Notes under the pieces: model-generated
What the model saw: only the letters and a program-made list of their open reading frames with translations
Told to the model about the DNA's origin: nothing
The model's database searches: none
NCBI GenBank assembly: GCA_937958345.1
Contig: CALGNW010000069.1
Span: 1 to 14,893, forward strand
Length of the DNA: 14,893 nucleotides
Reading direction: 5' to 3'
DNA from: an uncultured Neomegalonema sp.
GTDB taxonomy: Bacteria; Pseudomonadota; Alphaproteobacteria; Rhodobacterales; Rhodobacteraceae
Part shown: one piece after another, positions 1-8,108 of the stretch
Position numbering within the stretch: position 1 is the first letter of the stretch
How the letters are laid out: each line of letters begins with the position of its first letter
Translations under genes and position numbers: made by a program

Positions 1-1
1 A

Positions 2-3000
2 ACCCAGTTGTTGACGGTTGACGGCGTTCGCCGCACGGCGCTGGTGATCCGTGATCCGATCCCGCTGAACACCGTGTTCAAATCGGCGGTTGATGCAGGC
101 GGGTTCGTCGCGGTCTATCATATCGCCGGTGAGCGCAAGCATAGCTATACCGCGACGCCTCCGGCCCAGTTATCCAGCGTTGATGCGATTGCGTTTATTC
201 ACGAAGATGCCTATCCGGCGGACCGGAGCAGTGATCTGAGTTTCACTGTCTCGATCTCGCCAACCGTTGCCGAGCAGAATATCCTGAATACCGCGCACGG
301 GTTTGTCAGCACGGCAACAACGACGACGGTCTATAAATCGAACGAAGTCATTACACCTGTCACCGGCCCGGGCGCGACGATTGTGTTTCTGGGAACACCC
401 GGCGGACCGCCGATCGAGAATTCTCCCTTCGGCACGAATGTCTCGGTTCTCGTCGGTGCGGCAGCCTGTAACCTGACCGATGGTCCGGACGAAATACAGG
501 TCGTTGTCGAAACGCCGGCACTGGGTGACCGCGAGGTTCTGGTCGCACGCGAGACCGCCGCAAATAGCGGATTGTTCGAGACCGACCCGATCGCGATTAT
601 CCGGGCAAGTGCGGCTGTTCCGTTGAACAATGTTGTGGAGGGCGTCCCCGGTGATGCCGCCGGAGCCAGCGCGACGGCGCAATGTCTGGGCGAGACGATC
701 TCGACCGAAATCGGTTTGCAGCCGGGCGGGTTCGTCTTTGACAGTGTGACCAACGAGCCGGTGTCGAATGCGCGCGTGTCGGTTTATGCAGAGGGCGGCG
801 AGGGGCCGTTCCTCACCCAATCCCTGACGGACGGACAAGGGTATTTCGATCTGGGCGTGTTGCCCGAGGGCGCGTATCGGCTGGTCGTGATTCCGCCGTT
901 CAGCTATTCATACCCCTCGGTCCGCAATGATTTTTCCGGGTTTGACCGCAGCGTTGACAGTCAGATTTCCTACGGCGTGGATTTCACTTTTACGGGCGGT
1001 GTGCTGTCGAATATCGACGTGCCGCTTGATCCGGCTGTCGGGATTGCCCTGACGATGGATAAAACGTCCGACCGCGAAATCGTGCGGCGCGGCGGCCATG
1101 TGATCTATACGCTGACAGTGCGGAACCAGATGGCCCAGACGTTGGTCGATGCCGAGATTGAGGACCAACTGCCTGCGGGTTTCAGATACGTGAAGGGGTC
1201 CGCGCGGCGCGATGATCTTGCGCTGTCCCGCGTGCCGAATGTAAGCGGCGACAACATGCTGAGCTTTGACCTTGATACGGTTGAAGCCAACAGCGAAACG
1301 CAGATCACCTATGCGGTGCGTGTCGGCACGGCGGCCGGACGCGGCGACAAAACCAACACCGCCCGCGTTCGCGGACGCCAGGACGGAACCGGCATCGAGC
1401 AGGAATCCGAACTGGCGCGTGCAACGGTAACGGTTGATGATCGCGGCGGTGTTTTTGCTGACGAGGCCGTCGTGGTCGGTCGCGTGTTCCTTGATAAAAA
1501 CGGCGACGGAATTCAAACCGAGCTGGACGAGGACGACAACCCGCATAACGAACCGGGTGTACCGGGCGTCAAGATTGTCACGTCGAACGGCCTGACCGTG
1601 GTGACGGATTCCGAGGGGCGGTATTCTCTGTTCGGTCTGCGCCCGATTACTCAGGTGTTCGCCCTGCAGCTTGGCACATTGCCCCGCACGGCGATGCCTA
1701 TGCATGCCGACGTTGATGATGCGCTTGCGCCCGGTTCACGCCTGATTGATCTGAAGCGCGGCGAGTTGCGCGGCGAAGATTTTCCGCTGGTATGGACTGA
1801 AACCGCCGAAGCGGATGTCGCCGAGCGCATGAACCGGTTTGGCGGATTGTCAAAGGACGAGTCCTTTGCGCGCGATGACCTGCCGCTGAGTTTTGATGCG
1901 ACCGCGCGGGGCAGCTCGCGCGACGAGGCGGGTCTTGATACGACCACCGAATTGCCCACCGTCGCAGATGCCGAGAAAGAAGCCGCCGAAGAAACAGGCC
2001 GCGTGCGCGGACGCGCGCAGGCGAACATTGAAGAGCAGATTAAAACGCTGAAACCCGGCCTCGGCTTTGTCGGTGTGAAGGACGGCGAAGAAATCGGGCG
2101 TCCGTCCATCACCGTGCGTGTCAAGGGTCCGGTTGCGGGAAGCCTGCGCCTTGAGCTGAACGGCGAAGAGGTTCCGGACTCGCAAATCGGCGCGAAAGTC
2201 ACGCACCGCGACGGTGGCATTCAGATGTTCGAGTACGTCGCGCTGCGTCTGAACCCCGGCGAGAACGTGCTGTCGGCTGTTGTCACCGATCCGTTCGGCA
2301 ATGACCGTGGCCGTGAAGAAGTGACCGTTTATGCGCCGGGCGAACCGGCGGGGATTATGATTGTTGCGCCGGACGAGGCGCCCGCGAACTCGCGTGCGCG
2401 GATTCCGGTTCTGGTGCGCGTGGTTGACGCGGCGGGCCGTCTGGTGCGTGTCCCTGCCGACGTGACGCTGACGGCGGATAAGGGAACGTGGGACGTGCGC
2501 GACATTCGCGACGCGACCCACGGTTTGCAGGCGTATATCGATAATGGCGAGGCAACGTTCGACTTTATCCCGCCTGATCTTGTCGGGTCCGAGACCATTG
2601 GTGTCGAGGCGGACTTCGGCAGCGTGACGGCTGATATCGGTTTTACCCCCGACCTGACCGAGCGCACGTTTGTAGGCGTGATCGAAGGGGCGATCAGCAT
2701 TCGTGAAAACGGCGGGCGGATCGAGGGACTGCTGGAGGATGACGAGATTTCGTCGTTCGAAGAAACCACCGAAGGCGTGCGCGGGCAGCTTTACCTGAAA
2801 GGTAAAATCCTTGGCGAGAACCTGCTGACCCTGCGCTATAACAGCGATCAGGACAGCGAAGAGCGTCTGTTCCGCGATATCCGCCGTGACGAGTTCTATC
2901 CGGTCTATGGCGACAATTCCGAGCGCGGTTTTGATGCCCAGTCCAACTCGGCGCTGTACGTCAAGGTCGAGCGGGAGCAATCCTATATCCTCTATGGCGA

Positions 3001-5095
3001 TCTGGCGGTCGAAGCGCAGTCGGATGCGATCCGTCTGGGCGCGTATCGCCGGTCGCTGACCGGTGGCCGTGCGCATATCGAAAAAGGTGCGGTGACGGTC
3101 GATCTGTTCGTCGCCGAAACCGACGAGGAACAGCGCGTCGTCGAATTCCGGGGCCGGGGTGTTTCGGGTCCGTATGACGTCAACTTTAACGGCATCGCCG
3201 AGGGCAGCGAGATCATCGAGATCGTCACCCGCGACCGTGACCAGCCGAGCGTGATCCTGTCAGCACAGTCGCAAACGCGGCTGTCCGATTACACCATCGA
3301 CTTTTTCCGGGGGTCGGTCATCTTTAACCGTCCGATCCCGCAGATTGACGAGAACCTCAATCCGGTGTCGATCCGTGTGACGTATGAAACCGAGGACGGC
3401 GCGGGCGATGATTATCTTGTTTATGGCGGCGAAATCCGGGTCGAACCTGTCGAGGGCGTTGCCATCGGGTATCGCGAAGTGCGCTCTACGGCCAGCCGCG
3501 ATCTTGATGAACGCCGGACGGTTCGTGCGGCCTATGCCGAGGCTGATCTGAACGGCTGGGGAAAGGTGCAGATCGAGTTTGCGCAGACCGAGAATAACCT
3601 TGGTGATACGGGCAATGCCGGTCGGGTGTCTTACGAGTACCGCGACGACAACCATACGGTTCGGGCCGAGGCGGCGCGGACGGACGCCGACTTTGATGCA
3701 CCGAACTCGTATGTCAATGCGGGACGGGAAGAGGTGCGGGTTACCACCGATCACAAGGTCTCGGATCGCGTCAGTGTCGGCACGGACTCGCTTTATACAC
3801 GCGATACGGAAACCGGTGACCGCCGGACCGGGTCCGAGGTCAAGGGCCGCTTTGCCGCCCTGCCGACACTTGATGTGATTGCCGGTGTGCGCGGGGTTCA
3901 AACGGATAATGCCGACGGCGGAACCGGCGAAGTCTATAGCGGTATTGCCGGTCTGAACTGGCGTCCGACCGTGTTGCCGGGGGCGAGCCTGCGTGCGGAA
4001 TACGAACAGGATATCAGCGAAGGCGGAAACTGGCGCGTCACGCTGGGCGGCGATTATCAGCTGAATCCGAACCTGCGCCTTTATGCGCTGAACGAAATTT
4101 CCAGCACCGAGTCCGGTTTCTTCGGTTTGGGTGATGGCGGCAACACGAACTTTACGACCAAGGTGGGCGCGGAATATCAGGTGACCAGCGAAATTAGCGG
4201 GTTCTCGGAATACCGTCAGAGCGGAACTGTTGCCGGTGATGGCGGGGTTGCGAACGGTTTCCGCGGTCAGTGGGCGTTGTCCGAGCATCTTGCGATGCGG
4301 ATGACGGCGGAACATGTCGAACCGATTTCGGACGAGGATTCGCGGTCGTCATCGGCAACGCTGGGCTTTGCCTATGAAAGCGACGAAGACGGGATTATCT
4401 GGCGCAATGATGTCGAGGTGGACCGCGACGAAAACGGCCTTGGCATCTTTACCAATACGGCGGTCGGGTACGAGCTGAATAAAGACCTGACGGTTCTGGC
4501 GCGTAACCGCCTTGCGGTGGATCTGCGCGGGGATGACCGTATCCGCGATCGTCTGCGCTTTGGCCTCGCGTTCCGCCCCGAGCACGATACCCGCGTCAAG
4601 GCGCTCGGGCTTTACGAGTATGAAATCGACGATACGAAAGACCTGAAAGAACAGGCGCATCGTTGGAGCGCGGGCATTACATACGGTCCAAGCAAGGACG
4701 TGCGTCTGAATGCCAAATATGCCGGCGAGCATAGCGACATTGCCGGTCCGGGCTTTGAGGACAAGTCGACCCTGCATCTGGGCCGTGCCGGTATCGAGTA
4801 CGACTTTGCCGAGGACAGGTCAGGGCGCGACCGTCTTGCCATCGGGGGTCACATTTCCGGCTTTAGTGACAATGACGGCAACGATATCTCGCTGGGTGCG
4901 GGGATCGAGTTGAAGGCCAACGTGATGGAGAATGTTCAGATCGGGGTCGGGTACAACCACATCGACGTCGAGGAAGACCGTCTTCGTGACCTTTATCATT
5001 CCGGTCTTTACGCCCGTATCCGTCTGAAGCTGGACGAGTCGCTGTGGGATTCGTTTGATGATCTCGGCCTGACGACAGCGCCGGGTGTGGACTAG
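2..5095 (+). CDS. Large DUF11/SdrD-B-type surface protein with C-terminal outer-membrane barrel region (5' partial)
   Basis: The frame is open to the left edge, so the N-terminus and any signal peptide lie outside the window; TTG at 8 is only the first start-like codon inside it. About 1,695 residues are visible, numbered from nt 8. Modules in order: residues 1-240, beta-rich repeats with a 'GDREVLVARETAANSGLFET' motif; 240-305, a carboxypeptidase-regulatory-like fold; about 345-455, a DUF11 domain (MDKTSDREIVRRGG, then DQLPAGFRYVKGS); 489-560, an SdrD B-like domain with a Ca-binding-type loop DKNGDGIQ at 496-503; an acidic linker; 780-870, an Ig/invasin-like segment; about 888-1690, alternating beta strands with motifs 'YPVYGDNSERGFDAQS' and 'YILYGD' typical of an outer-membrane barrel-like C-terminus. 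I infer a surface adhesin or envelope protein carrying its own anchor. It ends at TAG 5093-5095 before a strong terminator. The family assignment is firm; the function is unknown. Confidence 0.85.
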   Translation, partial: TQLLTVDGVRRTALVIRDPIPLNTVFKSAVDAGGFVAVYHIAGERKHSYTATPPAQLSSVDAIAFIHEDAYPADRSSDLSFTVSISPTVAEQNILNTAHGFVSTATTTTVYKSNEVITPVTGPGATIVFLGTPGGPPIENSPFGTNVSVLVGAAACNLTDGPDEIQVVVETPALGDREVLVARETAANSGLFETDPIAIIRASAAVPLNNVVEGVPGDAAGASATAQCLGETISTEIGLQPGGFVFDSVTNEPVSNARVSVYAEGGEGPFLTQSLTDGQGYFDLGVLPEGAYRLVVIPPFSYSYPSVRNDFSGFDRSVDSQISYGVDFTFTGGVLSNIDVPLDPAVGIALTMDKTSDREIVRRGGHVIYTLTVRNQMAQTLVDAEIEDQLPAGFRYVKGSARRDDLALSRVPNVSGDNMLSFDLDTVEANSETQITYAVRVGTAAGRGDKTNTARVRGRQDGTGIEQESELARATVTVDDRGGVFADEAVVVGRVFLDKNGDGIQTELDEDDNPHNEPGVPGVKIVTSNGLTVVTDSEGRYSLFGLRPITQVFALQLGTLPRTAMPMHADVDDALAPGSRLIDLKRGELRGEDFPLVWTETAEADVAERMNRFGGLSKDESFARDDLPLSFDATARGSSRDEAGLDTTTELPTVADAEKEAAEETGRVRGRAQANIEEQIKTLKPGLGFVGVKDGEEIGRPSITVRVKGPVAGSLRLELNGEEVPDSQIGAKVTHRDGGIQMFEYVALRLNPGENVLSAVVTDPFGNDRGREEVTVYAPGEPAGIMIVAPDEAPANSRARIPVLVRVVDAAGRLVRVPADVTLTADKGTWDVRDIRDATHGLQAYIDNGEATFDFIPPDLVGSETIGVEADFGSVTADIGFTPDLTERTFVGVIEGAISIRENGGRIEGLLEDDEISSFEETTEGVRGQLYLKGKILGENLLTLRYNSDQDSEERLFRDIRRDEFYPVYGDNSERGFDAQSNSALYVKVEREQSYILYGDLAVEAQSDAIRLGAYRRSLTGGRAHIEKGAVTVDLFVAETDEEQRVVEFRGRGVSGPYDVNFNGIAEGSEIIEIVTRDRDQPSVILSAQSQTRLSDYTIDFFRGSVIFNRPIPQIDENLNPVSIRVTYETEDGAGDDYLVYGGEIRVEPVEGVAIGYREVRSTASRDLDERRTVRAAYAEADLNGWGKVQIEFAQTENNLGDTGNAGRVSYEYRDDNHTVRAEAARTDADFDAPNSYVNAGREEVRVTTDHKVSDRVSVGTDSLYTRDTETGDRRTGSEVKGRFAALPTLDVIAGVRGVQTDNADGGTGEVYSGIAGLNWRPTVLPGASLRAEYEQDISEGGNWRVTLGGDYQLNPNLRLYALNEISSTESGFFGLGDGGNTNFTTKVGAEYQVTSEISGFSEYRQSGTVAGDGGVANGFRGQWALSEHLAMRMTAEHVEPISDEDSRSSSATLGFAYESDEDGIIWRNDVEVDRDENGLGIFTNTAVGYELNKDLTVLARNRLAVDLRGDDRIRDRLRFGLAFRPEHDTRVKALGLYEYEIDDTKDLKEQAHRWSAGITYGPSKDVRLNAKYAGEHSDIAGPGFEDKSTLHLGRAGIEYDFAEDRSGRDRLAIGGHISGFSDNDGNDISLGAGIELKANVMENVQIGVGYNHIDVEEDRLRDLYHSGLYARIRLKLDESLWDSFDDLGLTTAPGVD

Positions 5096-5172
5096 CGCGG
5101 TTCGGTCGCCCTATCGGCCATCGGCCTTTCGATCTGATCGCGCCTCCTGTTGCTCTCGATAGAGAGTGTCTT

Positions 5173-5214
5173 GCAAAAGCTTCGCCAGTTCACCGGCGGG
5201 GCTTTTGCTTTTTT
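5173..5214 (+). terminator. Strong intrinsic terminator of the large surface-protein gene
   Basis: A 14-bp stem with arms at 5173-5186 and 5195-5208 has two internal G-U wobbles, an 8-nt loop and a run of six T. It lies 77 bp after the stop codon. It ends the + strand transcript just before the convergent lhgO-like gene. Read on the - strand, the hairpin has no T-run. Confidence 0.9.
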
Positions 5215-5237
5215 CGGGGGTGCGGTTCGGGTCAGAT

Positions 5238-6338
5238 TCAGCCCAGCGCGGCGACCACGGCATCGGCGATTGCCAGGGAGGATGTCAGGCCCGGCGATTC
5301 AATGCCGTACAGCATCACATGCCCGGAAACGCGGGAATCCAGCACATAATCGGGATAGGGCGCGCCCGCGATTTTGGGGCGCACGCCAGAGTAATCGGCG
5401 GCGAGGGTGTTGTCGGGCAGGGCCGGCCAATAGCGTCTGATTGCCCCGTAAAAATCCGCCCCCCGCGCGGGATCGACGCGATAATCGATCCGGGCGGGGT
5501 CCTGTGTTTCAAGCCATTCCACATCGGGTCCGAATTTGGCACGTCCCTGCATATCGAGCGTCAGATGCACGCCGAGTCCGCCGCCCGAGGGCGCGGGGTA
5601 AATCAGATGGCGGAACGGGGCGCGGCAGGTCAGGGAAAAGTAGTTACCCTTGACGAGGGCCAGCGGCGGCGGGGCGTCGATCCCTGTCAGACCGCTTGCC
5701 ACCGATTGCGCCCAGAGGCCCGCCGCGTTCACGACATGGCGTGCCGAGAGCATAAGCGGTTCGTCGCCGCCGACCACGAGGTCGATGCCGCCGTCGCCGC
5801 GCCGGTCGCCGCGCAGCACCGGCGCACCGGTTACAAGCTGGGCGCCGTGGGCCTCGGCCTCGCCCAGATACGCAAGCATCAGGGCGTGGCTGTCGATGAT
5901 CCCTGTTTCAGGCGAGAGCAGCGCGCCCGCAACATCAAGGTCCGGTTCCAGCGCCTGCGTTTCGGCCCGCGATAACAGCCGCAGCCCCTCGACCCCGTTT
6001 GCCCCGGCCTTGGCGGCAATCGTTTCCAGCATCGGGCGTTCGGCGTCATCGGCGGCAACGATCAGCTTTCCGCATTTGCGGTGCGGGACGCCGCGCGCAT
6101 CGGCATAGGCATAAAGCGCCCGCCGACCCGCGACGCACCACTGCGCCTTGAGCGAACCGGCATCGTAGTAAATACCGGCGTGGATCACCTCGGAATTCCG
6201 GGCGCTGGTTTCTTCGCCGTAAACGGCGTTTTTCTCCAGCACCATGACATCGTGACCCGCCATCGCCAGCGCGCGGGCGCAGGCAAGGCCGACCACCCCC
6301 GCGCCGATGACAACCGTCTGTATCTCAAATCTGTCCAT
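5238..6338 (-). CDS. FAD-dependent oxidoreductase, L-2-hydroxyglutarate oxidase (LhgO/YgaF-like) family
   Basis: The protein has 366 residues, read from ATG at 6338 to TGA at 5238-5240. Its N-terminus is a Rossmann FAD-binding site: GAGVVG at residues 12-17, with the acidic ribose ligand E35 closing the second strand (VMVLEK). Next comes 'TSARNSEVIHAGIYY' (44-58), then 'GSLKAQWCVAGRRALYAY' and 'CGKLIVA', a pattern characteristic of L-2-hydroxyglutarate dehydrogenases/oxidases. The C-terminus 'GIESPGLTSSLAIADAVV' is the family's FAD-contacting end. Family members oxidise L-2-hydroxyglutarate to 2-oxoglutarate, passing electrons to the respiratory chain or oxygen; the exact substrate here is inferred. 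The frame stays open for 98 codons upstream, but that extension is rich in Cys and Arg and crosses a terminator hairpin, so ATG 6338, directly before the FAD motif, is preferred. Its Shine-Dalgarno sequence is weak. Confidence 0.85.
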   Translation of the reverse strand: MDRFEIQTVVIGAGVVGLACARALAMAGHDVMVLEKNAVYGEETSARNSEVIHAGIYYDAGSLKAQWCVAGRRALYAYADARGVPHRKCGKLIVAADDAERPMLETIAAKAGANGVEGLRLLSRAETQALEPDLDVAGALLSPETGIIDSHALMLAYLGEAEAHGAQLVTGAPVLRGDRRGDGGIDLVVGGDEPLMLSARHVVNAAGLWAQSVASGLTGIDAPPPLALVKGNYFSLTCRAPFRHLIYPAPSGGGLGVHLTLDMQGRAKFGPDVEWLETQDPARIDYRVDPARGADFYGAIRRYWPALPDNTLAADYSGVRPKIAGAPYPDYVLDSRVSGHVMLYGIESPGLTSSLAIADAVVAALG

Positions 6339-6395
6339 GCCCGCAGGATTAAGCCGTTTCGCATGCGAGCAAAAGCGGCACGCGCGGGCGGGTTG

Positions 6396-6423
6396 AAAAA
6401 AACGCCGTGCGCGAGGCACGGCG
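6396..6423 (-). terminator. Orphan intrinsic terminator upstream of the lhgO-like gene
   Basis: Read on the - strand, a perfect 8-bp stem CGCCGTGC/GCACGGCG (6416-6423 with 6403-6410) with a 5-nt loop is followed by seven T (6402-6396). It lies 58 bp before the lhgO-like start codon, with no convincing gene ahead of it up to efp. It therefore ends either a small RNA or an attenuated leader. Confidence 0.85.
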
Positions 6424-6489
6424 CAAGTCAACAGGGAGGAAACAAGACACTGACACAGGGCCTTGTCCTGATACCCTGCGCCTGTTGAC
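6396..6489 (-). ncRNA. Candidate structured small RNA (or terminating leader) with CCUCCC anti-Shine-Dalgarno motif
   Basis: On the - strand a perfect 9-bp inverted repeat (GTCAACAGG at 6489-6481 with CCTGTTGAC at 6435-6427) closes a 45-nt internal region. Three nucleotides later comes the terminator hairpin with seven T. Just inside the 3' arm is GTTTCCTCCCTG, complementary to a strong Shine-Dalgarno stretch; C/U-rich anti-SD motifs are typical of trans-acting sRNAs in alphaproteobacteria such as the AbcR type. The 5' end is unknown: I placed it at the outer stem, and no clear sigma-70 promoter is visible. A palindrome CACAG-TTA-CTGTG at 6512-6524 would fall near the -35 position. The alternative is a 5' leader attenuator for the lhgO-like gene. 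The structure is seen directly; the role is inferred. Confidence 0.45.
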
Positions 6490-6511
6490 CCGGTATTGCT
6501 GTGATGTTGCA

Positions 6512-6524
6512 CACAGTTACTGTG
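6512..6524. promoter_or_regulatory. Palindrome CACAG-TTA-CTGTG, possible operator
   Basis: A perfect 5+5 inverted repeat with a 3-nt spacer lies between the candidate - strand sRNA and the efp promoter. Nearby TGTG/CACA words (TGTG at 6500-6503, CACA at 6510-6513) add a second imperfect dyad. The position would suit a regulator of either divergent transcript. No specific regulator family can be named. Confidence 0.3.
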
Positions 6525-6584
6525 AATCAGCTCTGTGCCGGACAGACCGTGCAGCCCGCCGGAAAGCGCCCGCCGCGAAACCGC

Positions 6585-6614
6585 TTCACACTCCGGCGCA
6601 AAATGCTCTATACC
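6585..6614 (+). promoter_or_regulatory. Probable efp promoter
   Basis: TTCACA at 6585-6590 matches the -35 consensus in 5 of 6 positions. An 18-nt spacer leads to TATACC at 6609-6614. This would give a leader of roughly 30 nt containing the GGAAAG ribosome-binding site at 6640-6645. It was picked by eye. Confidence 0.45.
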
Positions 6615-6652
6615 CGCCGCAAAACAGCGCAATTCTTACGGAAAGTCCGATC

Positions 6653-7219
6653 ATGGCCAAGATCAATGGCAACGAAATTCGCATTGGGAATATCATCGAG
6701 CACGATGGCGGCCTCTGGATTGCGGTCAAGACCCAGCACGTCAAACCCGGCAAGGGCGGCGCATTCGCACAGGTCGAACTGAAGAACCTGCGCAGCGGGT
6801 CGAAACTGAACGAGCGGTTCCGGTCTGCCGATAAGGTCGAAAAGGTCCGCCTCGAGCAGAAAAAACAGCAGTTCCTGTATGAGAACGACGGCATGCTGGT
6901 GTTTATGGATACCGACACTTACGAGCAGATCGAATTGCCCGCCGATATTCTGGGGGACCGCCGCCCGTTTCTTCAGGACGGCATGATGGTCGAAATCGAA
7001 TACCACGAGGAAGAGGCGCTGTCGGCGGCTCTGCCCGAAAAAGTGGTGTGCGAAATCACGGATACCGAGCCTGTGGTCAAGGGCCAGACCGCCGCCAATT
7101 CGTTCAAGCCCGCCGTGCTGGACAATGGCGTGCGTGTGATGATCCCGCCTTTCGTCGGAGTCGGCGAGAAAATCGAAGTGATGACCGAGACCGGCGATTA
7201 CGTCTCGCGCGCGTCCTGA
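6653..7219 (+). CDS. efp: Translation elongation factor P
   Basis: The protein has 188 residues, the usual length for EF-P. It binds between the ribosomal P and E sites and relieves stalling at polyproline stretches. The N-terminal KOW-like domain carries the tip loop 'HVKPGKGGAF' (29-38) with Lys34, the residue beta-lysylated in enterobacteria; no modification enzyme is seen in this window. The central OB domain contains 'YENDGMLVFMDTDTYEQI'. The C-terminal OB domain shows the EF-P pattern 'KGQTAANSFKPAVLDNGV', then 'GEKIEVMTETGDYVSRAS'. The start is ATG 6653, with GGAAAG seven bases upstream; the longer open frame upstream lacks EF-P sequence. The suhB-like gene follows 100 bp downstream on the same strand. 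Identification is secure. Confidence 0.97.
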   Translation: MAKINGNEIRIGNIIEHDGGLWIAVKTQHVKPGKGGAFAQVELKNLRSGSKLNERFRSADKVEKVRLEQKKQQFLYENDGMLVFMDTDTYEQIELPADILGDRRPFLQDGMMVEIEYHEEEALSAALPEKVVCEITDTEPVVKGQTAANSFKPAVLDNGVRVMIPPFVGVGEKIEVMTETGDYVSRAS

Positions 7220-7231
7220 TCATCCATCGGA

Positions 7232-7249
7232 CCCCGGCAACCGCCGGGG
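7232..7249 (+). terminator. GC-rich hairpin after efp, possible weak terminator
   Basis: A 7-bp stem CCCCGGC/GCCGGGG with a 4-nt loop starts 13 bp after the efp stop codon. It is followed only by 'cctgcttt', so the T-tract is poor. It may reduce, rather than abolish, readthrough into the suhB-like gene. Confidence 0.4.
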
Positions 7250-7319
7250 CCTGCTTTACTGCGCGTTCACCGCGTCCCGGCCCGCCGGCAAAGCCCCCCG
7301 CAAGCATCTGGAAAATCTG

Positions 7320-8108
7320 ATGGCCACGTACACAGCCAACCTTAATGTCATGGTCAAAGCCGCGCGCAGCGCCGCACGGGGATTGGTCCGCGATTTTGGC
7401 GAGGTCGAAAACCTGCAGGTATCGGTAAAGGGCGTGTCGGATTTCGTATCGAATGCCGATATCAAAGCCGAGGAGATTATCCGCGCCGACCTGACCTATG
7501 CCCGCCCCGCTTATGGCTGGCTGGGCGAGGAAAGTACCGAGGTGATCGGTGATGATCCGTCCCGCCGCTGGATCGTTGATCCGCTGGACGGGACAACCAA
7601 TTTTCTGCACGGCCTGCCGCATTGGGCCATTTCGATTGCCATGGAACACAAGGGCGAGGTTGTTGCCGCCGTGATCCTTGATCCGGTCAAGGATGAGATG
7701 TTCACCGCTGAAAAGGGCGCGGGGGCGTGGCTGAACGGGCGGCGCATTCGCGTGTCGGCCCGCCGCGACCTGAGCGAATGCGTGTTTGCGACCGGCATTC
7801 CGTTCGGAGCGAAAAAGACAATGCCCGAAATGATCGGCGAGCTGTCGCGGCTGATGCCTCAATGTGCGGGGGTCCGCCGTTTCGGATCGGCGGCGCTGGA
7901 TCTGGCCTATGTCGCCGCCGGACGGTACGAGGGATATTGGGAGCGCGAGCTGAACGCCTATGACGTGGCCGCCGGTCTGCTGCTGGTGCGTGAAGCGGGC
8001 GGCTATGTCGGGGATCTGAATGGCGGCAAGGACGTGTTCGGAACCGGAACCGTCCTTGCGTCGAATGCCGAGGTGAATGCCCGTTTCGTCAAGGCCCTCA
8101 GGAAGTAG
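7320..8108 (+). CDS. suhB: Inositol monophosphatase family protein (SuhB-like)
   Basis: A 262-residue Mg-dependent phosphatase of the FIG/IMPase superfamily. Metal-site motifs are intact: GEES with E70 (69-72), DPLDGTTNF with D87 and D90 (87-95), and D215 in 'WERELNAYDVAAG'. This last motif usually reads W-D-V-A-A-G; Tyr replaces the Trp here. The family signature 'RRFGSAALDLAYVAAGRYEGYWE' is present (186-208). Members hydrolyse myo-inositol phosphates or related sugar phosphates; E. coli SuhB also acts in rRNA transcription antitermination, and sequence alone does not say which role applies. ATG 7320 has only a weak GGA about 7 nt ahead. The gene is probably transcribed with efp or from the 100-bp gap. 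Its last 11 bp overlap the end of the convergent transporter gene. Confidence 0.92.
   Translation: MATYTANLNVMVKAARSAARGLVRDFGEVENLQVSVKGVSDFVSNADIKAEEIIRADLTYARPAYGWLGEESTEVIGDDPSRRWIVDPLDGTTNFLHGLPHWAISIAMEHKGEVVAAVILDPVKDEMFTAEKGAGAWLNGRRIRVSARRDLSECVFATGIPFGAKKTMPEMIGELSRLMPQCAGVRRFGSAALDLAYVAAGRYEGYWERELNAYDVAAGLLLVREAGGYVGDLNGGKDVFGTGTVLASNAEVNARFVKALRK

Noticed and set aside
6339..6632. 98-codon N-terminal extension of the lhgO-like protein
   Set aside because: It would place low-complexity, Cys/Arg-rich residues before the FAD motif and run through an intrinsic terminator; ATG 6338 fits the family length.
6407..6652. Upstream extension of the efp reading frame
   Set aside because: EF-P begins at MAKINGNEIRIG, with a proper ribosome-binding site; the extension has no EF-P sequence and crosses the sRNA region and promoter.
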